Source: Proteus terrae
GTDB taxonomy: Bacteria; Pseudomonadota; Gammaproteobacteria; Enterobacterales; Enterobacteriaceae
Reading direction: 5' to 3'
Length of the DNA stretch: 64,000 bases
Assembly (NCBI RefSeq): GCF_003144325.1
Contig: NZ_PENS01000019.1
Span: 1 to 64,000, forward strand
The notes beneath the pieces are model-generated. The model had not been told where the DNA came from. It worked only from the letters and a program-made list of their open reading frames with translations, and searched no databases. The translations under genes and the position numbers were made by a program. Shown one piece after another: positions 49,114 through 57,129 of the stretch. Within the stretch, counting starts at the first letter, position 1, and every line of letters begins with the position of its first letter.

Positions 49114-49779
49114 CCAAAAAACCCTTCCAATAATATGTACTCGAGCAGCCATCTCGTTTTTACTGAGCTGCTCATCTGGGTACTCATCTTTATTAAAGCT
49201 TTTAATAATTATTCCGCCATCTGGCTGATAAACTAATATTTTCACCCTCAACAAAACTCCATCACGTATTGCGTAAAGATCACCATCTCGTATATCTCTC
49301 TTACTAACATCTACCGCTACTAAATCACCGCTATTTAATACGGGGTATAGACTATTTCCAATGATTTTTACTATACGAGCATCATTTGCACTAACGTTAT
49401 GCTTCCTCAACTCATCTCTGCGAAACGGATAAGTGTACTCTTCCAGTTCAATTAACTCTGCATTAGCTCCAGAACCTGCAGATAACTCTATGTCCAACAC
49501 AGGGATACCAACAAAATCATCGTTATGATACCTAATATCTTCCCATTCTTTGACTTCAAAGTTTGTTTTAGAACCGTTTTCATCTGGTGCACCAAACTGT
49601 AACCAGTGAGCAGAGACACCGACTGCGTGTGCAATATCTTCAATTCTGCGAGGAAATGTTGTCTGGCCTGATTCAATTTTTTGAATAGACTGCTGACTAA
49701 CTCCTACTTTATCCGCTAAATCCGCTTGACTTAACCCCGCCTTTAATCTGGCAGATAACAGTCTTTCTGCAATCGACAT
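49096..49779 (-). CDS. CI-type phage repressor, XRE plus S24 peptidase
   Basis: 227 residues. The helix-turn-helix is at 17-36 (LSQADLADKVGVSQQSIQKIES). A linker leads to the cleavage site Ala101-Gly102 (ELSAGSGAN) and the S24 LexA-like domain with Ser143 (GNSLYPVLNSGDLV) and Lys180 (LLRVKILV). RecA-stimulated self-cleavage would induce the prophage. GCGGAGG precedes the ATG. It is the master regulator of this element, divergent from cro. Confidence 0.93.
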   Translation of the reverse strand: MSIAERLLSARLKAGLSQADLADKVGVSQQSIQKIESGQTTFPRRIEDIAHAVGVSAHWLQFGAPDENGSKTNFEVKEWEDIRYHNDDFVGIPVLDIELSAGSGANAELIELEEYTYPFRRDELRKHNVSANDARIVKIIGNSLYPVLNSGDLVAVDVSKRDIRDGDLYAIRDGVLLRVKILVYQPDGGIIIKSFNKDEYPDEQLSKNEMAARVHIIGRVFWSSRSW

Positions 49780-49805
49780 AACAACCTCCGCTTGTTTGTG
49801 AATGT

Positions 49806-49892
49806 ATTTTACAACTTTAAGTGTTCATTCATCCAACACCTTTATGTTGTTAATTTGGTTGTTATGCATTATCATTAAGTTGTATTAACAAC
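49806..49892. promoter_or_regulatory. Right operator region with PRM and PR
   Basis: PR: TTGTTA (49847-49852), 17 bases, TATCAT (49870-49875), firing right into cro. PRM on the minus strand: TTGGAT, 17 bases, TGTAAA, firing into the repressor. Repeated half-sites of the ACAAC/GTTGT type occur: a perfect GTTGT-ATTA-ACAAC palindrome (49879-49892), CCTTTATGTTGTT, and TTTGGTTGTTAT, the last two shared with the left operator. Confidence 0.8.
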
Positions 49893-49903
49893 TAGGGGGT
49901 GTT

Positions 49904-50167
49904 ATGAATAAAACAATCAGTACCGATTGCGTGATCGGTTTAAAAAAGGCAATCGATAAGTCAGGTGGGCAGACTCACCTAGCGAAGCTAATAACAGGCA
50001 TATCAGGTAAGACCGTAAAGCAACAGCAAGTATGGAATTGGCTAAACAGAAATAAACGAATTCCTTCAGATAAAGTTTTACTAGTTGAACTAGCAACAGG
50101 CATACCAAGGGATCAACTGCGTCCTGATCTCTATCCAAATAAAACCGATGGCTTACCAAAAGAATAG
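49904..50167 (+). CDS. Cro/YdaS-type transcriptional regulator
   Basis: 87 residues. The helix-turn-helix (GLKKAIDKSGGQTHLAKLI...VKQQQVWNWLNRNKRIPSDKVLLVELATG) is the Cro/YdaS type found opposite phage repressors. AGGGGGTG lies before the ATG. Divergent from the repressor across the PRM/PR region, so it is the lytic-side switch protein. Confidence 0.87.
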   Translation: MNKTISTDCVIGLKKAIDKSGGQTHLAKLITGISGKTVKQQQVWNWLNRNKRIPSDKVLLVELATGIPRDQLRPDLYPNKTDGLPKE

Positions 50168-50218
50168 CAAAACCTTTTAAAACAGTTAACTACAAGAAAT
50201 CACCAAGGGTGGTAGGAA

Positions 50219-50677
50219 ATGAGTAACCAATCAATAAAACAGGTAGTGAAAGAAATGTGTGAGGCAACAGCTGGTGGGCGTGAGGCAATGGCTGGTGCGC
50301 TTGGTCTGTCTTTAACATCGTTCAACAACAAGCTTTATGAGAAAAACGGTTGTCGTTCGTTTGATTTAAACGAGCTGTTAGCAATGCAGGATATCTCTAA
50401 AACCGTTTTGTTTGCTGAGTTTGTTGCTCGTGAATCAAATCGCTTGTTGGTGGATAGAGTCAATCCAGCTGAACTAGATACAACCGAGTTATTCACATTA
50501 CGAAGCAATGTTGACGAAATGCAAGGGCGTTTAGCCTTATTGATGAAAGATAGTTTAGCTGATGGCGTTATTGATGGTGATGAAGAGCAAAAGATAAAAA
50601 TGATGTTGGATGGATTAATTTCACAGACCCGCACATTTATGAATGCGTTTGTTTCGTTACATCAAAAGAGAAATTAA
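50219..50677 (+). CDS. YmfL/CII-like regulatory protein
   Basis: 152 residues. SIKQVVKEMCEATAGGREAMAGALGLSLTSFNNKLYEKNGCRSFDLNELLAMQ matches the YmfL/phage CII (Pfam-type phage_CII) helix-turn-helix family. The C-terminal half is helical. By position, right after cro, it should activate lysogeny promoters as CII does. Confidence 0.85.
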   Translation: MSNQSIKQVVKEMCEATAGGREAMAGALGLSLTSFNNKLYEKNGCRSFDLNELLAMQDISKTVLFAEFVARESNRLLVDRVNPAELDTTELFTLRSNVDEMQGRLALLMKDSLADGVIDGDEEQKIKMMLDGLISQTRTFMNAFVSLHQKRN

Positions 50678-50679
50678 AG

Positions 50680-50769
50680 ATGGCTATATCCAGAAAGGGT
50701 GAAGCCAAAGGTGTACGGCCTCTGGCTTCGGTTTGCAAATTTCAATTGTGTGAAGAGAAATTAGCATGA
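50680..50769 (+). CDS. Possible 29-residue leader peptide coupled to the next gene
   Basis: ATG 50680 has GAGAAATTAAAG upstream. The frame (MAISRKGEAKGVRPLASV and on) ends in an ATGA overlap with the next start at 50766. The middle contains a hairpin, GAAGCCA/TGGCTTC with an inner AGG/CCT (50702-50730). Could be a translated leader or merely part of the structured spacer. Confidence 0.4.
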   Translation: MAISRKGEAKGVRPLASVCKFQLCEEKLA

Positions 50770-50975
50770 GTAGATTAGCGCATTTAATACCTAAAAAGCA
50801 ATTCCGTTGTTTACCTGTCTCGGGTAGTCAGTCATTTCGCTATGTAGAAATCATAGCCTCTGACGAACAACCAGACAACTACAAGAAACCTGCATATTTG
50901 GTAGATAGACAGTCTCTTAAAAAGTCATGGGCTGATTTCTATTTCTTGAGTGGAGAGCGAGGCAATGAGCAATGA
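50766..50975 (+). CDS. Small phage protein, unknown, 69 residues
   Basis: Starts after the leader TGTGTGAAGAGAAATTAGC. The product RLAHLIPKKQFRCLPVSGSQSFRYVEIIASDEQ is basic and strand-rich, with no membrane segment. Overlaps the next start by 11 bases. Not recognised. Confidence 0.65.
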   Translation: MSRLAHLIPKKQFRCLPVSGSQSFRYVEIIASDEQPDNYKKPAYLVDRQSLKKSWADFYFLSGERGNEQ

Positions 50976-51144
50976 GAACCCAAATCAACTCGATCGCTAC
51001 TACAAAAATCACCGAGGTATCGTTGTTCATGTTGTTCGTTATGACAGAGAAAAACAGCGCGTTATTTTTATGCTGGATGGATGTGACGACCCGCAATGTG
51101 AACCATTACAACGATTTAAAGAGAAATACACCAGAGTTAAGTGA
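50965..51144 (+). CDS. DUF4222 family phage protein
   Basis: 59 residues from ATG 50965 (GGAGAGCGAGGC upstream). QLDRYYKNHRGIVVHVVRYDREKQRVIFMLDG and PLQRFKEKYTRV match the small DUF4222 proteins of lambdoid phages. Function unknown. Confidence 0.72.
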   Translation: MSNENPNQLDRYYKNHRGIVVHVVRYDREKQRVIFMLDGCDDPQCEPLQRFKEKYTRVK

Positions 51145-51153
51145 GGCGTTGCT

Positions 51154-52275
51154 ATGACGACTATTTTTGATGTTGTACAAGCTATGTCAGGGCAGAAAAA
51201 CGTCATTGTTATTCCTGTTCCCTATTTAGATTTTTTCAAAGGTGATCAGCAAGCTCACGCCTTGTCTGCAATTTTAAATCAACTTGTCTTCTGGTCTGGT
51301 GTTTCATCAAGTGCTGATGATGGTTGGTTTTATAAAAGCCATGAAGAGCTGGCAGAAGAAATTCACGGGCTTTCTGGTGAAGAGCAAGCTCGACGCCTCG
51401 TCGATAAATTACGCAAGAAGTATTTTCCCGGTGTCATTGAAACTAAGACAAAAAAGGTTAATGGCACGCCTGTTACTCATTACAAAATAGATGGTAATAA
51501 ACTTATCTCTATGATTTTCCCGTCTATTTCTGAAACGTCGAAAGTGAGGAATGGAAACGTCGAAAGTGAGGAATCGGAACGTCGAAACTGCGGAATGGAA
51601 ACCGCAGAAATGCAGAATCATGGAAACGTCGAAAGTGAGGAATCCTATCTTTATACAGATCTTAACTCAGATAAAAACTTACAGATCACTAAAGACCTTT
51701 CGTCGCAGAATTCTAACGAATCCAGCGACCAGCCGAAAAATGATTTTTTAACTCGTTATCCAGAAGCGGTGATTTACAGCGCTAACTTCCAAAAATGGGG
51801 CGATGAAGGTGATTTGAAAACGGCAAAATGGATGTTTGGTCGTGTTAAAAAACTGAATCCATCTGCGTTAGAGCCTACTTGGTATGACTGGGCGAACGAT
51901 ATTCGTTTGATGCGTCAAATCGATGGGCGGACTCATGAGCAAATTTGTGCGTTGTTCGACTGGGCCAACAAAGATTCATTCTGGCACCAAAACATTTTAA
52001 GCCCTCGTAAATTACGTAAACACTTTGATGAGCTGATCGTTCGTAGCCAAAAGCCAAAGGATGAGCCAAAGGTTCAAGTTGATACCGTTGAACGTGACAG
52101 CGCTTTCTCACGCTTGATTGGTTCTCGTTCTAAACCTCAAAACCGTATTGAAGAGATCGCACTTGAATTAGCTGGTAAGACAGGCATTCGTCGTATGAGT
52201 GAGTTTTCTGGTCGTCAAGCATGGAACAGCATTTGGAAACAAGCGACTGAAATGTCACAGGAGGTTCAGCAATGA
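51154..52275 (+). CDS. Phage replication initiator (O-like)
   Basis: 373 residues. N-terminal winged-helix domain (about 1-125: VIVIPVPYLDFFKGDQQAHALSAILNQLVFWS, DGWFYKSHEELAEEIHGLS). A low-complexity linker follows (about 126-185) whose DNA carries five iterons, then a C-terminal domain (about 195-370) with WMFGRVKKLNPSALEPTWYDWANDIRLM. Origin repeats inside the initiator gene are the known lambda O arrangement. No helicase or helicase loader is next to it; it must recruit the host DnaB. Confidence 0.85.
   Translation: MTTIFDVVQAMSGQKNVIVIPVPYLDFFKGDQQAHALSAILNQLVFWSGVSSSADDGWFYKSHEELAEEIHGLSGEEQARRLVDKLRKKYFPGVIETKTKKVNGTPVTHYKIDGNKLISMIFPSISETSKVRNGNVESEESERRNCGMETAEMQNHGNVESEESYLYTDLNSDKNLQITKDLSSQNSNESSDQPKNDFLTRYPEAVIYSANFQKWGDEGDLKTAKWMFGRVKKLNPSALEPTWYDWANDIRLMRQIDGRTHEQICALFDWANKDSFWHQNILSPRKLRKHFDELIVRSQKPKDEPKVQVDTVERDSAFSRLIGSRSKPQNRIEEIALELAGKTGIRRMSEFSGRQAWNSIWKQATEMSQEVQQ
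51532..51643 (+). repeat. Phage replication origin: five 21-22 bp iterons
   Basis: Copies at 51532-51552, 51554-51574 and 51623-51643 are identical over GAAACGTCGAAAGTGAG plus GAAT. Degenerate copies at 51577-51596 and 51598-51618 keep the pattern. Phase is 22-25 bp, about two helical turns. An AT-rich stretch follows (51644-51700), the likely unwinding element. Confidence 0.88.
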
Positions 52276-52910
52276 TTGATTACGCACTGAAATTACAGGC
52301 ATTAAAAAGTCAACCTGCTCATAAATTAAAAGAAATTGGCGATCAGTGGAAATCACCAGATAACCTTTATTACGGTATCAACTCTAAATATGGGCCATTC
52401 AGTTTAGATTTATTTACTGATGGTCAAAATAGCAAATGCCCTCACTTCTACACCGTTGAAGATAACGCGCTTACTCAAGACTGGTCGGAAAAACTCAAGG
52501 AAATCGGTGGTTCAGCATTCGGAAATCCCCCTTATTCCCGTAATTCATATCATGAGGGGCAGCCATTAACAGGGGTTGGTCACATCATGAGTCATGCGTC
52601 AGCTATGCGCGAAAAATCCGGACGATATGTTTTTTTATTAAAGGTAGCTACGTCAGAAACATGGTGGCCAGAAGATGCAGATCATGTGTGCTTTATTCGT
52701 GGGCGTGTTGGATTTGACGTTCCTGATTGGTTTGTTCCAGCCGATGAAAAACAGAAACCAACAGGTGCATTTTTTGCTGGTGCGATTGTTTTATTTGATA
52801 AGACATGGACGGGTAAAAAATTCGATTACATTCATCGTGATGAATTAGAGCAAATCGGTAAAACATTTGTTGAGCAAGCGAAGTGGCTTGTATCGAGAGG
52901 TGTTGCATGA
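52272..52910 (+). CDS. Phage N6-adenine DNA methyltransferase (Dam-type)
   Basis: 212 residues. The catalytic NPPY is at 85-88 in GSAFGNPPYSRNS. N-terminal WKSPDNLYYGINSKYGPFSLDLFTD is typical of the phage DNA_N6 adenine methylase family. ATGA overlap with the initiator gene. Probably methylates GATC to protect phage DNA or time replication. Confidence 0.85.
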   Translation: MIDYALKLQALKSQPAHKLKEIGDQWKSPDNLYYGINSKYGPFSLDLFTDGQNSKCPHFYTVEDNALTQDWSEKLKEIGGSAFGNPPYSRNSYHEGQPLTGVGHIMSHASAMREKSGRYVFLLKVATSETWWPEDADHVCFIRGRVGFDVPDWFVPADEKQKPTGAFFAGAIVLFDKTWTGKKFDYIHRDELEQIGKTFVEQAKWLVSRGVA

Positions 52911-53302
52911 AAATCACAGAGCAAATACTAGCATTATACAAAACAGGCGAAGAAGTTAATCGCGACATTGTTATTCGTGATTTAGACACTAATTTAGCCG
53001 GAGCGTCAAGAGCATTAGCACACCTTTGGACTTTAGGCGCATTAGTCAGAATTAGCGAAGAGCGTCCATTACGTTACAGAGTAACTAAAGATGCTGAAAG
53101 AGTTTATTCAGCAATAACAGAGTCACGTAAATCAGGTGAGTCAGTCTACATTGAAAAGCTGAATACTCAGAAGGCTAAAAAACACGAGCTACCTACAATC
53201 AAATGGGTAAAACGCGCCACTTCTAATTTTTCTTTGATGGGTAAATTACCAACTGAGCCCTACGATTCATTAGTGAGGGCAGTAAGAGGTAATCACCTAT
53301 GA
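52907..53302 (+). CDS. Phage winged-helix-like protein, 131 residues
   Basis: Starts at ATG 52907 in an ATGA overlap. ITEQILALYKTGEEVNRDIVIRDLDTNLAGASRALAHLWTLGALVRISEERPLRYRVT looks like a winged helix with a wing after ALVRI. C-terminal basic tail with KWVKRATSNFSLMGKL. Function unknown; possibly a replication accessory. Confidence 0.7.
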   Translation: MKITEQILALYKTGEEVNRDIVIRDLDTNLAGASRALAHLWTLGALVRISEERPLRYRVTKDAERVYSAITESRKSGESVYIEKLNTQKAKKHELPTIKWVKRATSNFSLMGKLPTEPYDSLVRAVRGNHL

Positions 53303-53679
53303 GTAGAAAGTGCATGTTTTGTGGAGGTGAAGCTGAATTATTGTGTGATGGAGTCATTTGTTACATAGGTGAGAGAGATGATAAGGGGTTATTGTCTAAG
53401 TTTTCGTCTGCTTACACATGTGACGCTCCTATGTGTGTTAATTGCTCAACTTTTCACGGCAATATTCATTGGCACAAAGGAAGTAGAGGTGGTTTTGATT
53501 CTGTTGATTATTGCCCCATTTGTGAGCATCAGGAAGCATGGTTTGGGCGTAATTATATTTTTCACGAAGTTGAGCAGGTCAAAATATATCGCCAAGCACA
53601 TTATGCGAAGTTTAGATCTAAAAAAGGAAATCATTTAATAGCTCTCAATGGAGGCGGGCAGATTAGCCTAGATATTTGA
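53299..53679 (+). CDS. Cysteine-rich phage protein, probable zinc binding
   Basis: 126 residues, ATGA overlap and AGAGGT upstream. Pairs of cysteines (CMFCGG, C-x5-CVNCS, CPIC) and histidines (FHGNIHWHKG) suggest two zinc sites. Not assigned to a family. Confidence 0.68.
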   Translation: MSRKCMFCGGEAELLCDGVICYIGERDDKGLLSKFSSAYTCDAPMCVNCSTFHGNIHWHKGSRGGFDSVDYCPICEHQEAWFGRNYIFHEVEQVKIYRQAHYAKFRSKKGNHLIALNGGGQISLDI

Positions 53680-53681
53680 TT

Positions 53682-53858
53682 ATGAAAAATAGCAATAAAC
53701 ACTGCCCGTTTTGTAACTCTAATAAATTAGAAGTCATGCAGGTGATGATCAATACATTCACTCGCTGTCAGAAATGTGGAGCAAGAGGCCCTATTGCTAA
53801 TGACGCTGATGGTGCATTGAAGGCTTGGGATAAAAGGAGTGTAAACGATGCTAACTAA
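53682..53858 (+). CDS. Lar-family restriction alleviation protein
   Basis: 58 residues from ATG 53682. HCPFCNSNKLEVMQV and TRCQKCGARGPIANDADGALKAWDKRS follow the Lar pattern CPFC-x(n)-CxxCGA...A...WN.R. Rac Lar modulates type I restriction in favour of incoming DNA. Dense cluster of short overlapping genes. Confidence 0.75.
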   Translation: MKNSNKHCPFCNSNKLEVMQVMINTFTRCQKCGARGPIANDADGALKAWDKRSVNDAN

Positions 53859-53928
53859 ATACATGTTGTTCGTTGGTTTTTGGTTCGTTGTGACATTACT
53901 GATTGGGCTGTGGGGTACTTATGCCTGA
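53848..53928 (+). CDS. Small single-span membrane protein, 26 residues
   Basis: ATG 53848 follows AAAAGGAGTGTAAACG, a strong site. It overlaps the lar-like 3' end and the rusA start (ATGCCTGA). The product is almost one hydrophobic helix (MLFVGFWFVVTLLIGLWG). Such small membrane proteins are common but rarely annotated in phages. Function unknown. Confidence 0.65.
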   Translation: MLTKYMLFVGFWFVVTLLIGLWGTYA

Positions 53929-54304
53929 ATTAATGCTCACTTTGCCATTTCCACCCAGCGTGAACTCATATTGGAGAAACATTAAAGGCAGAACGCTGAT
54001 CAGTGAAAAAGGGCGTAAGTTTCGAATTAACACAATTGCGTCTGTGTATGAGCAGTTAAAACGAAAACCCAAAGCGATTAAAGAAAATGTCTCTGTCCTG
54101 GTTCGCTTATACCCGCCCACAAAACAGCGCAGAGATATTGATAACTTTTTAAAAGCCCCGTTTGATGCATTAACACATGCGGGTGTTTGGGAAGATGATC
54201 AGCAAGTGAAGCACATGGATGTGATGCTAATGGAAGTCGTAAAGGGTGGAAAGTTAGAAATCACTATCCGCTCATTTAATAACGTGATGTACGGTCACGA
54301 GTAA
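53921..54304 (+). CDS. rusA: Holliday-junction resolvase RusA
   Basis: 127 residues. LTLPFPPSVNSYWRNIKGRTLIS and RRDIDNFLKAPFDALTHAGVWEDDQQVK are RusA signatures. The catalytic acids are Asp72, Asp74 and Asp93, with Lys78. Starts at ATG 53921, in an 8-base overlap with the small membrane gene. It resolves recombination intermediates of the phage. Confidence 0.9.
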   Translation: MPELMLTLPFPPSVNSYWRNIKGRTLISEKGRKFRINTIASVYEQLKRKPKAIKENVSVLVRLYPPTKQRRDIDNFLKAPFDALTHAGVWEDDQQVKHMDVMLMEVVKGGKLEITIRSFNNVMYGHE

Positions 54305-54322
54305 AACGTGGAGAGAAATAGC

Positions 54323-55126
54323 ATGAATGGATTAATTGTTATTGATGGTTTTCAGGTTCGTAGAGATGTAGCCGGTCGTTATTGTTTAAATGATTTACAT
54401 CGAGTATCGGGTGGTGAAAAACGACACCAACCATCAAATTGGAGTTCACTGGCCCAAACTAAAGAGTTAATTGATGAAATTTCGACCGCTCCTGAGATCA
54501 CAGGAGCGCCTATTGTCACTGTGGCTGGTGGATATAATCAAGGCACCTATGTTTGCAAAGAATTAGTGTATGCCTACGCAATGTGGATCAGTGCTTCTTT
54601 TCATTTAAAAGTGATCCGCACATTTGATGCCTTAGTGACACAACAGCACCAAGAGAAACTCAGTGATAAAGTGCAGGCGGGTGTGATACTACTGGAATCG
54701 ATGTCTAAAAGTTTAAACTTCTCGAATTCATCAAAGTTAGGTGCTTATCAAAAATTACAAGCAATGGCGGGCTTACCTGAGTTAGCGCCTGTTTATGCGA
54801 TTGATGCGCCAAGTGGCTCTATGGATGGTTCCAGTCGTCCAACAGTTGCATTATCAACGCTGATCAACAAACACAACTTACCTATTTCAGCACGACAGGC
54901 CTATAAACGATTAGCCGATCTTGGCATTGTTGAACGCTTATCACGTCCAAGCACGAAAACTGCTAACAAAACTAAAGAATTTTGGTCTGTTACGGCAAGA
55001 GGTTGTCAGTTTGGGAAAAACATGACCAGCCCTAATAATCCTCGTGAAACCCAACCGCACTTCTTTGAGAGTAAAACGGATGAGTTGATCCGTATGGTGA
55101 TGTTGAATAAACAGGTGAGCGCATGA
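54323..55126 (+). CDS. KilA-N domain protein
   Basis: 267 residues from ATG 54323 (ACGTGGAGAGAAATAGC upstream). KilA-N DNA-binding domain at about 1-105 (GRYCLNDLHRVSGGEKRHQPSNW, PIVTVAGGYNQGTYVCKELVYAYAMWISASFHLKVIRTFDAL). C-terminal part has an HTH-like ARQAYKRLADLGIVERL. Such proteins act as antirepressors or regulators in phages; the target here is not known. Confidence 0.85.
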   Translation: MNGLIVIDGFQVRRDVAGRYCLNDLHRVSGGEKRHQPSNWSSLAQTKELIDEISTAPEITGAPIVTVAGGYNQGTYVCKELVYAYAMWISASFHLKVIRTFDALVTQQHQEKLSDKVQAGVILLESMSKSLNFSNSSKLGAYQKLQAMAGLPELAPVYAIDAPSGSMDGSSRPTVALSTLINKHNLPISARQAYKRLADLGIVERLSRPSTKTANKTKEFWSVTARGCQFGKNMTSPNNPRETQPHFFESKTDELIRMVMLNKQVSA

Positions 55127-56148
55127 AATTATTATTAACGCCTTATATTCAGCCAGAACTTGGTGTTGTGTTGCTTAAGCCTGGCGCTGAATTACTCGCA
55201 CAATTTAAAAAGCATCACCGCGTGATTATTAGTGATGTGCCTAAAAGTTTAGATGTTCTTCCGTCGGGAGCATTAACTGGCGATGAACAGCCAATTTTAA
55301 GCAATAAGCACATCGTCCAATTTCTCAATAGCAAAAAAGTGATCCACGCCATTGATAAAGTGGCACCGATGGATTCGTGGGTTATTAGTAATATCAAATA
55401 CTGTCAGATTGATAACGATGAAGATAATTATCATCACCATGAGTTAGTGACGACCTTTCACGAGGCTGGCGTGATCCGCACTTGCTGGCATCATGATAAC
55501 CATATTCGGCATTCATCGGCGGGTTGGATTGCTGAGATGGCTCATGAAAACCGTATCAATTGGATGTTAGATACTATTCGTAGTCGTTTGAGATTAGATA
55601 GTGACCACCAGCTGACAGTACCTGATTTTTTCTCATTCGCAGTGATGCATAACTTGGTTGATGAATTGCCAGAAGCGATATTGCGTCAGATTTTAAATTG
55701 GTCAGATAAACAAGAGGAACGCAAAGTTCATGGTGGTTTTCCTGAAGCTGACATTATCCCAAGCAACGTAACAGCATTATCAGCAATGAATGAGCGTTTA
55801 GATGCGATAAAGCCGGTTATTAAAGTTGATATTGAACCAGAGCCACCAGCGTCATTTCTACTGAAACCTAAAATGCAACGTTGGGAAAATACCCAATGGT
55901 TGCAATGGGTAAAAACTCAACCGTGTTTCGTGTGTGGGCAACAGGCTGATGATCCGCATCACATCATAGGTCATGGTATGGGAGGCATGGGAACGAAAGC
56001 TCATGACTTATTTACTATTCCATTATGTCGCATTCATCATAACGAGTTACATCGAGACCCAAAACAATGGGAAGCCACTCACGGCAATCAAATCGAATTG
56101 TTATTTCATTTTTTAAACCGTTCATTGGGCATCGGTGCATTTATTTAA
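55123..56148 (+). CDS. DUF968 family phage protein with HNH-like C-terminus
   Basis: 341 residues. N-terminus LLLTPYIQPELGVVLLKPGAELL is typical of DUF968. C-terminal CFVCGQQADDPHHIIGHGMGGMGTKAHDLFTIPLCRIHHNELHRDP is a Cys-His zinc/HNH-like fold. ATGA overlap with the KilA-N gene. Family often sits before Q in lambdoid phages; biochemical role not established. Confidence 0.83.
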   Translation: MKLLLTPYIQPELGVVLLKPGAELLAQFKKHHRVIISDVPKSLDVLPSGALTGDEQPILSNKHIVQFLNSKKVIHAIDKVAPMDSWVISNIKYCQIDNDEDNYHHHELVTTFHEAGVIRTCWHHDNHIRHSSAGWIAEMAHENRINWMLDTIRSRLRLDSDHQLTVPDFFSFAVMHNLVDELPEAILRQILNWSDKQEERKVHGGFPEADIIPSNVTALSAMNERLDAIKPVIKVDIEPEPPASFLLKPKMQRWENTQWLQWVKTQPCFVCGQQADDPHHIIGHGMGGMGTKAHDLFTIPLCRIHHNELHRDPKQWEATHGNQIELLFHFLNRSLGIGAFI

Positions 56149-56175
56149 CGTGTGTACGGCACGAGGAGTATTAGC

Positions 56176-56955
56176 ATGAAATTAGAGTCAGCATTAAAAC
56201 AATTTTATCCAAAGTCACCGATGATCACCGATACACCAAACTGCACAGATCCCAATAGAATGAAAGGAATGGATACTGCAGGTGCGCTTTGTATGACAGA
56301 ACAGCGTGCTAAGTTTGGTGTGTCTGCTTTTTTTGCTAAGAATGACGTGAGTGAAAAAGATAAGTTCAGCACCGTAGAGCAGTTAACGCAATATGCACTT
56401 AAAGTAACCCCCAAATTGGTGGCCAAATCGGCGGGCAATAAACTGGGTTACTGTTTGGTCATATTATCGAAAATGGCGTTTGAAGATTACTCTCGTTCAG
56501 CAGGTTCAGTGTGTGAATGCCCTAACTGCAAAGGCAGAAAGCTTATTTATAACCACAAAGACGTTATTAAATATCCCGGTATTACAAAATCGAATGGCGA
56601 AGTGATTACAGAGCCAGTGATTAAAAATGAATTGGTTGGTGATAAATGCCAAACATGTGGAGGAAAAGGAATTATTACACATCGGTGCCGTTGTAATGGG
56701 CGTGGCCAAGTCTTGGATGAGGTGCAAACAGAATTACAGGGAGTGCCTGTATTTAAAGAATGCCATCGTTGTGCTGGTCGCGGATATAAAAGGATGCCTT
56801 CGTCAGTAGCATATCAAGCGATAAAACATATAGTGCCTGAATTAACACAATCTACATGGTCTCGTAACTGGAAACCGTTCTATGAGAAGTTAATTAGCAA
56901 ATGTTTTACTGAAGAGAATGTTGCAGAAAAAATATTTAGTAAAGTTACAAAGTAA
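56176..56955 (+). CDS. Antitermination protein Q
   Basis: 259 residues from ATG 56176 (CGAGGAG upstream). Four Cys clusters (CECPNCKG, CQTCGGKG, CRCNGRGQ, CHRCAGRG) form DnaJ-like zinc fingers, the hallmark of the 82-type Q antiterminators. C-terminal WSRNWKPFYEKLI. It allows RNA polymerase to read through terminators into the late genes. Position at the end of the early right operon agrees. Confidence 0.85.
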   Translation: MKLESALKQFYPKSPMITDTPNCTDPNRMKGMDTAGALCMTEQRAKFGVSAFFAKNDVSEKDKFSTVEQLTQYALKVTPKLVAKSAGNKLGYCLVILSKMAFEDYSRSAGSVCECPNCKGRKLIYNHKDVIKYPGITKSNGEVITEPVIKNELVGDKCQTCGGKGIITHRCRCNGRGQVLDEVQTELQGVPVFKECHRCAGRGYKRMPSSVAYQAIKHIVPELTQSTWSRNWKPFYEKLISKCFTEENVAEKIFSKVTK

Positions 56956-57129
56956 ATATGATAAAAGGTGATGGCTTAGGTTTATTAAATTTTAATGTAA
57001 CTATTTGTTATGTTTTTGTATAAAAAATAAGCATTGCCTTTAATCTGTCAAGCATATTTTTAAAGTGTAGCAATTTGATTTATATGAGGCTATATTGATT
57101 TTTTATTACTAACAAACTGAAGGGTTTTT
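56956..57129. other. Late promoter (pR') region, probable
   Basis: AT-rich spacer directly downstream of Q, where the late promoter and Q-binding site lie in lambdoid phages. Candidate elements can be read, but no pair with good spacing stands out. Confidence 0.4.

Noticed and set aside
51551-51751. Second gene with METSKVRN-type repeats inside the initiator gene
   Set aside because: Repeats are the iterons read in another frame, not a protein.
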